Below are positions 22,553 to 30,934 of a stretch of DNA of 64,000 nt, one piece after another. Position numbers and translations under genes: made by a program. The stretch comes from Streptomyces novaecaesareae (lineage in GTDB: Bacteria; Actinomycetota; Actinomycetes; Streptomycetales; Streptomycetaceae). A model generated the notes under the pieces. That model made no database searches. It saw only the letters and a list, made by a program, of their open reading frames with translations, and was not told where the DNA came from. The first letter of the stretch is position 1; each line of letters starts with the position of its first letter. The stretch lies in NCBI RefSeq assembly GCF_000716875.1, contig NZ_JNWQ01000004.1, forward strand, positions 1-64,000. Reading direction: 5' to 3'.

Positions 22553-24457
22553 GTGCGAGTCGGTGACGTCCTGGACGGCCGGTACGAGCTGGTGGAGAAG
22601 CTCGGCCAGGGCGGCTTCGGAGTGGTGTGGCGGGCCCAGGACACCCGGATGCGCAGGCCGGTGGCGGTCAAGGTGATCGGGCACCACGGCGGGGACCAGG
22701 CGAAGGCGGCCCTGCGGTTCGTCCGGGAGGCCTGTGCGGCCGGCAACCTGTCGCACCCGCACATCGTCACCGTGCACGACCTCGGCCAGTGCGAGGTCGG
22801 CGACCGGGAGGTCACCTTCCTGGTGATGGAGCTGCTCACCGGCCGCACCTTGACCGAGGTGCTGCGCGAGGGGCTGCCCGAGCCCGCGCTCAGCCTGCGG
22901 TGGGGGCGGGAGATCAGCGGTGCGCTGGCCGCGGCGCACGACGCGGGCATGGTGCACCGGGACATCAAGCCGGACAACGTGATGATCACTGACGCCGGGC
23001 ACCTGAAGGTGCTGGACTTCGGCATCGCCCAGCTGGACACCGGCGCGGGCGGGCTGACCACCACCGGCACGATCGTCGGCAGCCCGGCGTACATGGCGCC
23101 CGAGCGGTGGACCGGCGGCCGGGTGGACGGGCGGGCGGACCTGTACGCGCTCGGCTGCGTGCTCGTCGAACTCTTCACCGGCGCACGGCCGTTCGGCGGG
23201 GACTCGACACCGGTGCTGATGTATCAGCACCTCAACGAACCGCCCCCGGCACTGGACCCGGCGCAGTTCGGGCTGCCGCCGCAGGTGGCCGGGCTGATCG
23301 CGGAGCTGCTGGCGAAGGACCCGGCGAACCGGCCGGCGGACGCCCGTACGGTCGAGCGCAGGCTCGGGGAGCTGGCGGGGTGGCCCGTCGGCGGGGTGGG
23401 GGGTGCGGCGACGCCGACGGTGGTGGAGCAGGCCGCGCTGGTGTCTCCGGTGTCGCCGGTTGCGCCGGTTGCGCCGGTGTCTCCGGTTGCGGCGGCAGCA
23501 GCGCCGGTGGTGCCGCCCGTGCCGACCGCGCCGCCCGCCGTTCCGCCGACCGCGCCGCCCGCCGTACCCCCCGTCGCGCCGCCCCTCGCCCCGGCCGCGC
23601 CGCCGTCGGTGCTGTCGCCGCTCACCACGCCGCCGGTGGTCGCCACGGCGCCCTCCGACGGCGGCCGGGCCGCCCTGCGCGAGCGTCGCTCCGCCGCCTA
23701 CCGGGCGGCGACCGCGGGCGAGTCGGCGATCCGGCTCCAGGCGATCGCCCAGGAGTGCGTCACCGCGCTCGGCGCCACCGACCGGGACACCCTGTGCACC
23801 TGGCGGGACTTCACCTGGTACCTCAGCCGGGCCGGCGACCTGGACGGCGCGATCCGGCTGCTGTCCACCGTGGTGGCGGACATGCGCTCGGCGCTCGGCG
23901 CGACGGACCAGGACACCCTCGGCGCCCGGTACCACCTGGTGTGGTGCATCGGCGAGAGCGGGGCGGCCGTCACCGCGATCCGGCTGATGACCGAGCTGCT
24001 GCCCGATCTGCACGCCGTCTGGGGCCCGCACGACGCCCGCGTCCTGAAGGCCCGGCACGACCTCGCGGTCCACCACGCCAACCGGGGCGACCTGCAGAGC
24101 GCCGTGGTCCAGCTGCACGGGCTGCTGCCGGACCTCGCCCGGGCGCTGGGGGACCGCCACCCGAGCACCGTCCAGGCCTGGCAGGACCTGACCGGCTACC
24201 AGCAGCAGCTCGCCCAGGCCGGCCGCAAGGGGGCGGCCGGCGCGCGCCGGGCCCGCGCGCCGAGGATGAACCCGATCCAGGCGCTGGTGCTGGTGCGGCG
24301 CCTGCGGGTCTGGGACTTCGCCAACGACCAGGAGGCGCGGGCCTGCATGGACGCGCTGGACCGGGGGATCGGCCTCAAGGGCGTCGCGGACCTCGTGTTC
24401 GAGGCCCCGGACCACGTCTCGGACGAGGACCTGGTGGCGGAGATCTTCGGGCCGTAG
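22553..24457 (+). CDS. Ser/Thr protein kinase with Pro/Ala linker, TPR-like region and C-terminal immunity-like domain
   Basis: This 634-residue soluble kinase is assigned to the GTG at 22553, five bases after GGAGG; the upstream ATG at 22538 has no ribosome-binding site. The kinase domain (about 10-265) has GQGGFGVVW, VAVKVIG, HRDIKPDN with catalytic Asp137, and VLDFGIA. A Pro/Ala/Val linker (about 285-380) follows. The region 390-565 has helical repeats resembling kinesin-light-chain TPRs. The last 63 residues (572-634, ending SDEDLVAEIFGP) recall colicin-immunity (Im9-like) proteins. It is paralogous to the kinase at 32115, with the catalytic Asp at the same residue number. Its stop codon lies in a hexamer repeat. 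Confidence 0.9.
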   Translation: MRVGDVLDGRYELVEKLGQGGFGVVWRAQDTRMRRPVAVKVIGHHGGDQAKAALRFVREACAAGNLSHPHIVTVHDLGQCEVGDREVTFLVMELLTGRTLTEVLREGLPEPALSLRWGREISGALAAAHDAGMVHRDIKPDNVMITDAGHLKVLDFGIAQLDTGAGGLTTTGTIVGSPAYMAPERWTGGRVDGRADLYALGCVLVELFTGARPFGGDSTPVLMYQHLNEPPPALDPAQFGLPPQVAGLIAELLAKDPANRPADARTVERRLGELAGWPVGGVGGAATPTVVEQAALVSPVSPVAPVAPVSPVAAAAAPVVPPVPTAPPAVPPTAPPAVPPVAPPLAPAAPPSVLSPLTTPPVVATAPSDGGRAALRERRSAAYRAATAGESAIRLQAIAQECVTALGATDRDTLCTWRDFTWYLSRAGDLDGAIRLLSTVVADMRSALGATDQDTLGARYHLVWCIGESGAAVTAIRLMTELLPDLHAVWGPHDARVLKARHDLAVHHANRGDLQSAVVQLHGLLPDLARALGDRHPSTVQAWQDLTGYQQQLAQAGRKGAAGARRARAPRMNPIQALVLVRRLRVWDFANDQEARACMDALDRGIGLKGVADLVFEAPDHVSDEDLVAEIFGP

Positions 24458-24510
24458 CCGTAGCCGTAGCCGTAGCCGTAGCCGTAGCCGTCGCCGTCGC
24501 CGTCGCTGTC
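24451..24510. repeat. GCCGTA/GCCGTC hexamer tandem array
   Basis: There are ten contiguous hexamers: six GCCGTA, three GCCGTC and one GCTGTC. The first two units contain the stop codon of the preceding kinase (24455-24457). The array ends 17 bases before the stop codon of the convergent FAD/NAD(P) gene. Confidence 0.95.
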
Positions 24511-24526
24511 ACCCCGCCGCCACCGG

Positions 24527-26458
24527 TCACGCCGCCAGCGCCGCTGCCGTCGGCAGCGCGGCCAGGGCGCGCAGCAGCGCCCGGGCGGCCGCGTCGTTCT
24601 GCCGGAAGGCCGGGGCGTCGGTGCGCGGCCGGGCGAACGCGACGGCCGAGCGCATGCTGGTGTGCGGGCCGAGCGCGGTGCGCCGCGGGTGCGGTGCGCC
24701 GCCCAGGGCTGGGTCCAGCAGCCGGCCGTCGGCGGGGGCGATGGTGACCAGGCCGGACCGGTGGGTGTAGTCCGGGTCGTCCACCACCTCCTCCACGATC
24801 CGCCCGGCGCGGTGCAGTTCGCGCAGCACCGGGTCGAGGGTGCGGGCCAGCGCGTGCTTGGGCAGGTACGCCTCGACCAGCGCCGTCGCGGTGACGGTGT
24901 GCCCGGGCACGGTGGTGCCGGAGGCGCGCCAGGTGCCGGTGGCCTCGTCCCGGTCGACCCGGATTCCGGCGCCGAGGAAGCGCACCACCCCGGCCTCGGA
25001 GAGCGCGAGCAGCTGGCGCAGCCGGAAGCCGGGCGGGCCGGAGGCGAGGAAGCCGAAGTAGCCGAAGAACCACGCGTCCAGCTCCTCGGCGATCGAGCGG
25101 GCGGTGAGCCGGCCGCTCGCCGCCACCCGGGGGAGCTGGCCGAACAGCGAGAGCAGGGCGAGGAAGGCGCCGAGGTCGGCGCTGTGCGCGGGGTCGGCGC
25201 GGCGGTCGGCGTCGGCGGTGACGTACGTGCGCAGGTGGGTCTGGAGCTCCTCGTCGGAGCCGAGTTCGAGGCCGGCCAGCGGGTGGTCGAGCCGTTCGAA
25301 GTCGATCCGGTCGGCCGGGTCGGGGACGGCCTCGGCGACCAGGGCGGCCCGTTCGGGGGTGTACCAGCCGTGCCGGTCGTAGCGGGCCAGGAACTCCGGC
25401 CAGGGCAGGGTGGCGCGGCCGGGGTGGGCGTGGAACAGCTCGTGGTAGTGCCCGAAGGCGATCTCCTTGGCCATCAGCGGCCAGAAGTCGCGCCGCAGTC
25501 GCAGTGGCCCTTCGGTGGCGAGCACGGCGTCCACCGCGGCGGCGTCGAAGTAGCGGGGGAGCGGGGGCGGCGGCCCCTGGAGGCGGTAGCCGGTCTTGGC
25601 GTGGTATGGGACGCCGCGCCGGGAGCCGAGGTGGAGCACGGGCTCCCGGCCGGACGGGCGGTAGCGCAGGGCCTCGCCCTCGCCGGTGGGTTCGAAGCGG
25701 CCGCCGCGGCCCTCGGTGAGCAGGGCGACCAGGTCGACCGAGGCGAGGCCCAGGCCGCGCAGCACCACCTGCTCGCCGGGGGCGATGCCCGCCAGCTCGG
25801 CGGCCACGTCGGCGGAGTAGGCGGGCGGGAGGTGGAAGCGGCCGTGCCGGGCGGCGAAGCCGGCGTCGGCGGCGTGGCGGGGGTGCGGGGCGGAGTCGAG
25901 GTGGCCGAGGGTGAGGGCGACGTGGTCGGCGGTGAGGGTCCGGTCGGTGAGGTGGACGGTCTGCGGGCCGTCGGCCGGGCCGTCGATCCGTCGGACGGTG
26001 TCCCGGTGGACGGTGACCTCGACGTGCGGCGGCAGGTCGGCGACGGCACGGCGGAACACCCAGTCCAGGTAGGCACTCTGGGCCCGGCGGGTGGGGAAGT
26101 CGGTGGGGGCGAGGGTGCGCAGTTCGGCCCGGACGGCCGGGTCGGCGACCTCCCGGTAGGGCGCGAACTCCTCCTGCCGGACGGCCCATTCGGCGAGCGA
26201 GGGGCCGGGGCGGACCGGTCCTTCGAGGATGGAGCGCTCGTCGGTGAACATCGTGACGTCCTCGGCCATCGAGTTCATCCGCAGCAGCGGGGACTGGTCG
26301 TGGCGCCAGATCCGGCCCGCGCCGGGCGGGTACGGGTCGACCAGGTGGATCGCCAACGGGTGTGTGGCGGGCAGCAGTTCGGCGGCGTTGGCGGCGATCC
26401 GCTCCAGCAGGCCGGTCGCCCGCGGGCCGGCGCCGACGATCACGAGCGTCGTCGTCAT
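24527..26458 (-). CDS. FAD/NAD(P)-binding oxidoreductase (NAD_binding_9 type)
   Basis: This 643-residue flavoprotein has an N-terminal dinucleotide-binding motif, VIVGAGPRATGLLERI, and further FAD-family features (LRMNSMAEDVTMF, LTLGHLDS, VVLRGLGLASVDLVALL). It matches proteins annotated as FAD/NAD(P)-binding protein or FAD-NAD(P)-binding domain protein, with unknown substrate. Its ATG overlaps the stop of the ABC permease upstream (ATGA at 26455-26458), so the two are translationally coupled. That links it to metabolism of whatever the transporter imports; oxidation of an organosulfur or amine compound is a guess. It ends just before the hexamer repeat. Confidence 0.85.
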   Translation of the reverse strand: MTTTLVIVGAGPRATGLLERIAANAAELLPATHPLAIHLVDPYPPGAGRIWRHDQSPLLRMNSMAEDVTMFTDERSILEGPVRPGPSLAEWAVRQEEFAPYREVADPAVRAELRTLAPTDFPTRRAQSAYLDWVFRRAVADLPPHVEVTVHRDTVRRIDGPADGPQTVHLTDRTLTADHVALTLGHLDSAPHPRHAADAGFAARHGRFHLPPAYSADVAAELAGIAPGEQVVLRGLGLASVDLVALLTEGRGGRFEPTGEGEALRYRPSGREPVLHLGSRRGVPYHAKTGYRLQGPPPPLPRYFDAAAVDAVLATEGPLRLRRDFWPLMAKEIAFGHYHELFHAHPGRATLPWPEFLARYDRHGWYTPERAALVAEAVPDPADRIDFERLDHPLAGLELGSDEELQTHLRTYVTADADRRADPAHSADLGAFLALLSLFGQLPRVAASGRLTARSIAEELDAWFFGYFGFLASGPPGFRLRQLLALSEAGVVRFLGAGIRVDRDEATGTWRASGTTVPGHTVTATALVEAYLPKHALARTLDPVLRELHRAGRIVEEVVDDPDYTHRSGLVTIAPADGRLLDPALGGAPHPRRTALGPHTSMRSAVAFARPRTDAPAFRQNDAAARALLRALAALPTAAALAA

Positions 26459-27423
26459 GCCCCCACCACCCGGCGGTAGGCCGCGCGGGCCCGTTGCAGC
26501 GGGGTGGGCGGCAGGCCGTCGCGGGTGGCGCCCTTGGCGAAGTGCCGCTCCACGTAGTACTGGCCGACGGACAGCAGGGTGGTGACCACCAGGTACCAGA
26601 TGGTGGCGACCATCAGCATCGGGATCACCCGGTACGACTGCAGGTAGACCAGTTGCACCGAGTGGAGCAGGTCGGAGACGGCCAGCACGCTGACGATGCT
26701 GGTGCCCTTGAGCGCGCCGATCAGCATGTTCCCGGCGGTCGGCACGATCGCGCGCATCGCCTGCGGCACGACGATCCGGCGCAGCACCCGCCACCGGCCG
26801 AGCCCGAGCGCGGCCGCCGCCTCCAGCTGGCCGCGGTCCACGGACAGGATGCCGCCGCGGATCACCTCGGCGGCGTACGCGGTCTCCAGCAGGGTGAGGC
26901 CGATGACGGCGGTCAGCGTGGGGCCGATCAGGTTGACCGTCCTGACGGTGACGAACTCGGGGCCGAAGGGGATGCCGAGGCCGAGCGTCGGGTAGAGCGC
27001 GCCGATGTTGAAGAAGAACAGCAGCTGCACCAGCGGCGGGGTGGAGCGGAAGATCCAGATGTAGCCCCAACTGATGGTGCGCAGCACCGGGTTGGTGGAG
27101 AGCCGCATGGTGGCGAGGACGGTGCCGAGCACGAAGCCGAGGGCGAGGGTGACGGCCGTCAGCCACAGGGTCAGGGTCAGGCCGTTCAGGACGGACCGGG
27201 CGGTGAACCAGTCGGCGACGACGCTCCACTGGAAGGCCTTGTTGCGGATCACCGAGTTGACGGCCATCGCCGCCAGCAGCAGCGCCACGGCGGCGGCGAC
27301 CCACTGGCCGGGCCTGCGGCGGGCGACGATCCGGGCCTCGGGGTCGGGCGGCGGGACGGGGTGGTCGAGGGCGGAGGGGTCGTGGCTGGAAGGGGAGGGC
27401 AGGACGTCCTGCGGGGTGGCCAT
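26455..27423 (-). CDS. Amino-acid-type ABC transporter permease
   Basis: This 322-residue inner-membrane subunit is of the HisM/GlnP type. The ATG at 27423 follows AGGAG with an eight-base spacer; the frame extends upstream without support. After about 40 polar residues come five to six helices (WVAAAVALLLAAMAV, LTLWLTAVTLALGFVLG) and the EAA loop that docks the ATPase (EAAAALGLGRWRVLRRIVVP). Its C-terminus (VGQYYVERHFAKG) closely resembles that of the permease at 29094, so the two are paralogs. It lacks its own ATPase and binding protein on this strand and probably uses those of the divergent operon. It is coupled to the FAD protein gene by ATGA. Confidence 0.93.
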   Translation of the reverse strand: MATPQDVLPSPSSHDPSALDHPVPPPDPEARIVARRRPGQWVAAAVALLLAAMAVNSVIRNKAFQWSVVADWFTARSVLNGLTLTLWLTAVTLALGFVLGTVLATMRLSTNPVLRTISWGYIWIFRSTPPLVQLLFFFNIGALYPTLGLGIPFGPEFVTVRTVNLIGPTLTAVIGLTLLETAYAAEVIRGGILSVDRGQLEAAAALGLGRWRVLRRIVVPQAMRAIVPTAGNMLIGALKGTSIVSVLAVSDLLHSVQLVYLQSYRVIPMLMVATIWYLVVTTLLSVGQYYVERHFAKGATRDGLPPTPLQRARAAYRRVVGA

Positions 27424-27555
27424 GGCGGAGGCTCCTGGCGGGAGAGCGGACGGGAGTGCGGGCGGGCGGGTACGGCTGCGGTCACGTACGTACGGCCTGG
27501 GTGCCAGCCCGCGTCCCTCAACGCGTCCGGCACGGTTGCACTGCACTCCGCCGCG

Positions 27556-27586
27556 ATCGTACGCATGCACGATCGACGGCTGTCAA
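27556..27586 (-). promoter_or_regulatory. Candidate promoter of the permease-FAD protein operon
   Basis: On the minus strand a consensus -35 TTGACA (27581-27586) is followed after 19 bases by TACGAT (27556-27561). Transcription would start about 140 bases before the permease ATG. The spacer is one or two bases longer than ideal. Confidence 0.4.
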
Positions 27587-27641
27587 GGGTGGTCCGGGGT
27601 CCGGCGGGGCCGGTCGCAGGGCGACAGGAGATCGCAACAGT

Positions 27642-27670
27642 GCGGTAACGATGGGTGGTTGACGTACCGC
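27642..27670 (+). promoter_or_regulatory. Inverted repeat upstream of the leader peptide
   Basis: GCGGTA (27642-27647) and TACCGC (27665-27670) are mirror images 17 bases apart. They flank a -35-like TTGACG (27659-27664). The position fits an operator for the plus-strand operon; no known factor is assigned. Confidence 0.3.
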
Positions 27671-27695
27671 CGAGCCGACTGCTCAACTTGAGGCC

Positions 27696-27773
27696 ATGTA
27701 CGCCGAGCAGCCCCTGGTCACCCGCGACCACATCGACTTCGGTCGGGTGTGGTCCGCGGCGTGTCGCGGCTGA
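27696..27773 (+). CDS. Leader peptide of the HIDFGRVWSAAC (sulfur attenuator) type
   Basis: This 25-codon frame from the ATG at 27696 contains RDHIDFGRVWSAACRG and then stops. The pattern (R/D)-H-(V/I)-D-(L/F)-x-R-V-x-S-A-x-C followed by one or two residues is that of short putative leader peptides in Streptomyces, found upstream of sulfate, cysteine and organosulfur uptake genes. The single near-terminal Cys codon is thought to sense Cys-tRNA. It lies 345 bases before the binding-protein gene and in the same direction. This suggests the ABC operon responds to sulfur or cysteine supply. Assignment is from memory of the motif, not a search. Confidence 0.72.
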   Translation: MYAEQPLVTRDHIDFGRVWSAACRG

Positions 27774-28023
27774 CCCGGCAGCGGGCCGCCCGTCCGGCCC
27801 TGATCTCCCTCGGGGAGTCCTCCCTCGGTTTGCCCCGTCGCGGGCCGGGATCCGCCGTCCGCATCTGACGGCTCACCAGGCGCACGCTGCCGCCTTCCAC
27901 CTCGCACCGCGCTCCCCGTAGTCGTCACGGTCACGTACCCGCGTTCACGGCCGCCCCGCCGCGGCCGCCTCCGGCCTGCCCACCCGCAGCCCACCGGATC
28001 CCGCTCACCCGAAAGGTTCCGCC

Positions 28024-28089
28024 ATGCCCGTCGAGTTCCTCGGCATCGCCGCCACCGGCGACGGTTCCGTCCTCGTCCCGGCCCCCTGA
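28024..28089 (+). pseudogene. Truncated N-terminus of an LLM-class flavin monooxygenase
   Basis: An ATG at 28024, with AAAGG seven bases upstream, encodes MPVEFLGIAATGDGS and six more residues before a stop at 28087-28089. This opening is, from memory, nearly identical to the conserved start of LLM flavin-dependent monooxygenases (alkanesulfonate/sulfone type) that commonly stand between a leader peptide and an ABC operon of this kind. Nothing of the remaining 350 or so residues follows, only 28 bases before the binding-protein gene. It is best read as the remnant of an internal deletion that kept the ribosome-binding site and start, or less likely as a short coupled ORF. Confidence 0.6.
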
Positions 28090-28117
28090 TCCGTCCCCGC
28101 CCCCCGAAAGGCCCCCC

Positions 28118-29065
28118 GTGAGAACCAGCACCGTCCGCCGCCGCCTGCTCGCGACCACCGCCCTGCTGCCGGTCCTGGCGCTGGCCGCCTGCGGCTCGGA
28201 CCCGAAGATCGCGGGCGCGGCGGGGGCGGGCGGCCCGGCCGCCACCGCCACCGAGGACGTCGTCTCCGGCCTGGCGAAGTCGGAGACCGCCGCCGCCCTG
28301 TTGCCGGAGGAGGTCCGCAAGGCCGGCACGCTGACGTTCGGTTCGTCCTTCGGCGCGCCGCCCAGCGCGTTCTACGCTGACCAGGTCAGCAAGAAGCCCG
28401 CCGGGATCGACGTGGACCTCTCCGACGCGGTGGCCAAGCTGCTCGGCCTGACCGTGCAGCGCGAGGAGGCCGCGTTCGAGACCATCCTCCCGGCCCTGGA
28501 CAGCGGGAAGTTCGACGTCGGCACCGGCAACTTCGGGGTCACCACGGCCCGGCTGAAGACCATCGACTTCGTCACCTACATCGACGACGGCCAGGGCTTC
28601 GCGGTGAAGACGGACAACACCGCGATCCAGCCGGTCACCGACCTGGTCCAGCTGTGCGGCCTGACCGTCGGCACCGGCGCCGGCACCACCTTCGAGACCA
28701 CCCTCAACAGCCGGAAGAACGTCTGCACCGACGCGGGGAAGAAGCCGTACGAGGTCAAGGCGTTCAGCGAGAGCGGCGCGCTGCTGACCGGCCTCCAGCA
28801 GGGGCGGGTGGACGTCGAGATGTCCACCATCAACGGCCTGCGCCACCAGGCCGCGCAGGAGGCCTCCGGCACCCGCTTCCTCGGCGAGTTCCACCGCCTC
28901 GACGTCGGCTTCGCCTTCAAGAAGGGATCGAAGCTCACCCCGGCCTTCCAGGCGGCGGTCAACCAGCTGATCAAGGACGGGACGTACGAGCGGATCCTGC
29001 GCAAGTGGGGGGTCGCCGATTCGGCGATCAAGGAGTCGCAGATCAGCCCGCCCGAGCACGCGTGA
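28118..29065 (+). CDS. ABC transporter substrate-binding lipoprotein (amino-acid type)
   Basis: This 315-residue solute-binding protein starts at GTG 28118 after GAAAGG. A signal peptide ends in the lipobox LALAAC, so it is lipid-anchored outside the membrane. The SBP_bac_3 fold is shown by VRKAGTLTFGSSFGAPPSAFY, AGIDVDLSDAVAKLLG and FDVGTGNFGVTTARLKTIDFV. Two extra cysteines (LVQLCGLTVG and KNVCTDAG) could form a disulfide. It is the first full gene of the leader-controlled operon with a permease, an ATPase and a second binding protein. A sulfur-containing amino acid or organosulfur ligand is inferred from the leader peptide and monooxygenase remnant. Confidence 0.92.
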   Translation: MRTSTVRRRLLATTALLPVLALAACGSDPKIAGAAGAGGPAATATEDVVSGLAKSETAAALLPEEVRKAGTLTFGSSFGAPPSAFYADQVSKKPAGIDVDLSDAVAKLLGLTVQREEAAFETILPALDSGKFDVGTGNFGVTTARLKTIDFVTYIDDGQGFAVKTDNTAIQPVTDLVQLCGLTVGTGAGTTFETTLNSRKNVCTDAGKKPYEVKAFSESGALLTGLQQGRVDVEMSTINGLRHQAAQEASGTRFLGEFHRLDVGFAFKKGSKLTPAFQAAVNQLIKDGTYERILRKWGVADSAIKESQISPPEHA

Positions 29066-29093
29066 GCGCCGACCCCGCCGAAGGAGCCCTCCG

Positions 29094-30086
29094 ATGACCG
29101 TCACCACCGAAGCGCCACCGGCCCGCCCCGGACGGGCGGCCGCGGCCCCCGTCGACCTCGACCTCGACGCGCTGGACGGCCTGCGGACCGTCCCCGCCCG
29201 GCACCCCTGGCGCTGGGCCGCCGGGATCGCCGCGCTCGTCGTCCTCGCCCAGTTCACCCACGGCCTGGCCACCAACCCGGCCTGGGACTGGGCCACCTTC
29301 CGGGTCTACTTCACCGCCGACACGATCCTCCGGGCGATCGGCCGGACCCTCCAACTCACCGCCTACGGCACGGTGCTGGGCTTCCTGCTGGGCGCCGTGG
29401 TGGCCGCGCTGCGGCTGTCCCGCAGCGCGATCCTGAGCTCCATCGCCTGGGCGTACGTCTGGGTGTTCCGCTCGATCCCGCTGATCGTCCAGCTGGTGTT
29501 CTGGTTCAACCTCTCCTACCTGTACAAGCGGTTCGGGATCGGCATCCCGTTCGGCCCGACCTTCGGCAGCGTCGAGACCGTCGGCGTGCTCAGCGCGCTC
29601 GGGGCGGCCGTGCTCGGCCTCGGGCTGCACCAGGCCGCGTTCGCCGCCGAGATCATCCGCGGCGGGATCATCGCGGTGGACGCCGGCCAGCGCGAGGCCG
29701 CCGCCGCGCTCGGCATCCCACGCTGGCGGCAGGCGTGGCGGATCGTGCTGCCGCAGGCCATGCGGGGCATCCTGCCGGCCGCCGCCAACGAGGTGATCTC
29801 GCTGCTCAAGGGCACCTCGGTGGTCTACGTGATGGCCATCGGCGAGCTCTTCTACCAGGCCCAGGTCATCTACGGCCGGACCGGCCGGGTGGTGCCGCTG
29901 CTGATGGTCGCCACCGTCTGGTACGTGGTGCTGACCACCCTGCTGTCGATCGGCCAGTACTACGTCGAGCGCTACTTCGCCCGCGGCGCGCAGCGCACCC
30001 CGCCGCCCACCCCGCTGCAGCGCCTGCGGGCCTTCGTCCGCACCACCGCCCGTACCGCCGTCCGTACCACTGGAGGACAGCCGTGA
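29094..30086 (+). CDS. Amino-acid-type ABC transporter permease
   Basis: This 330-residue membrane subunit starts at an ATG (29094) after GAAGGAG. A polar N-terminus of about 40 residues precedes about five helices, including [14 protein letters not shown] and [21 protein letters not shown]. The ATPase-docking EAA loop is [20 protein letters not shown]. It is paralogous to the minus-strand permease at 26455-27423 and shares the ending [13 protein letters not shown]. Its stop overlaps the GTG of the ATPase gene (GTGA), giving translational coupling. A heterodimeric channel with the paralog is possible but unproven. Confidence 0.94.
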   Translation: MTVTTEAPPARPGRAAAAPVDLDLDALDGLRTVPARHPWRWAAGIAALVVLAQFTHGLATNPAWDWATFRVYFTADTILRAIGRTLQLTAYGTVLGFLLGAVVAALRLSRSAILSSIAWAYVWVFRSIPLIVQLVFWFNLSYLYKRFGIGIPFGPTFGSVETVGVLSALGAAVLGLGLHQAAFAAEIIRGGIIAVDAGQREAAAALGIPRWRQAWRIVLPQAMRGILPAAANEVISLLKGTSVVYVMAIGELFYQAQVIYGRTGRVVPLLMVATVWYVVLTTLLSIGQYYVERYFARGAQRTPPPTPLQRLRAFVRTTARTAVRTTGGQP

Positions 30087-30868
30087 CCACGACCCTGACC
30101 AAGGCCGCCGCCCCGATGGTGCAGGTCCGCGGCCTGCACAAGAGCTTCGGCCGGCTGGAGGTGCTGCGCGGGGTCGACCTGGACGTGCCGGCCGGCTCGG
30201 TGACCGTGGTGCTCGGTCCGTCCGGCTCCGGCAAGTCCACCCTGCTGCGCGCCATCAACCACCTGGAGAAGCTGGACCGCGGCCACGTCGCCATCGACGG
30301 CGAGCTGATCGGCTACCGGCGCTCCGGGGACAGGCTGTACGAGCTCAAGGAGCGCGAGGTGCTGCGCCAGCGCACCGGCATCGGCTTCGTGTTCCAGAAC
30401 TTCAACCTGTTCCCGCACCTCACCGTGCTGGAGAACCTCGTCGAGGCGCCGGTCTCCGCGCTGCGCCGCCCCCGGGCCGAGGCCAGGGCCGCGGCGCTGG
30501 CGCTGCTGGAGCGGGTCGGGCTGGCCGACAAGGCGGCCGCCTACCCCCGGCAGCTGTCCGGCGGGCAGCAGCAGCGGGTGGCGATCGCCCGGGCGCTGGC
30601 GCTGGAGCCCAAGGTGCTGCTGTTCGACGAGCCCACCTCGGCGCTCGACCCGGAGCTGGTCGGCGAGGTGCTGGACGTCATCAAGGACCTCGCCCGCAGC
30701 GGCACCACGATGATCGTGGTCACCCACGAGATCGGTTTCGCCCGCGAGGTCGCCGACACCGTGGTCTTCATGGACGGCGGCGTGGTGGTCGAGCAGGGCC
30801 CGCCGGCCGAGGTCCTGGACCGTCCGCGGCAGGAGCGCACCCGGGCCTTCCTGGCCAAGGTCCTCTGA
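30083..30868 (+). CDS. Amino-acid-type ABC transporter ATP-binding protein
   Basis: This 261-residue ATPase starts at GTG 30083, overlapping the permease stop, with TGGAGGA upstream. It has Walker A (GPSGSGKST), a Q-loop ([14 protein letters not shown]), the ABC signature ([15 protein letters not shown]), Walker B ([12 protein letters not shown]) and the H-loop histidine ([14 protein letters not shown]). It is a GlnQ/HisP-type subunit. It is the only ABC ATPase in the cassette, so it may serve both paralogous permeases. Confidence 0.96.
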   Translation: MTTTLTKAAAPMVQVRGLHKSFGRLEVLRGVDLDVPAGSVTVVLGPSGSGKSTLLRAINHLEKLDRGHVAIDGELIGYRRSGDRLYELKEREVLRQRTGIGFVFQNFNLFPHLTVLENLVEAPVSALRRPRAEARAAALALLERVGLADKAAAYPRQLSGGQQQRVAIARALALEPKVLLFDEPTSALDPELVGEVLDVIKDLARSGTTMIVVTHEIGFAREVADTVVFMDGGVVVEQGPPAEVLDRPRQERTRAFLAKVL

Positions 30869-30934
30869 CCCGCTCCGTCGCCTCCCCTCCCTCTCAGCCC
30901 TTTCAAGTCCCCTTCACCGAGCAGGAGTTCCGCC

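Noticed and set aside
24375..26189. A 604-codon minus-strand frame overlapping the FAD protein gene
   Set aside because: It is a shifted reading of the same strand, rich in Arg/Pro with repeated Ala-Thr from the hexamer array. The FAD protein frame carries the recognisable motifs and the ATGA coupling.
27420..27570. Minus-strand frame starting MRTIAAECSATV with ALRDAGWHPGR, slightly like SUKH-3 immunity proteins
   Set aside because: It runs through the permease promoter and out of frame into the permease gene with no conserved body. The likeness is only about ten residues.
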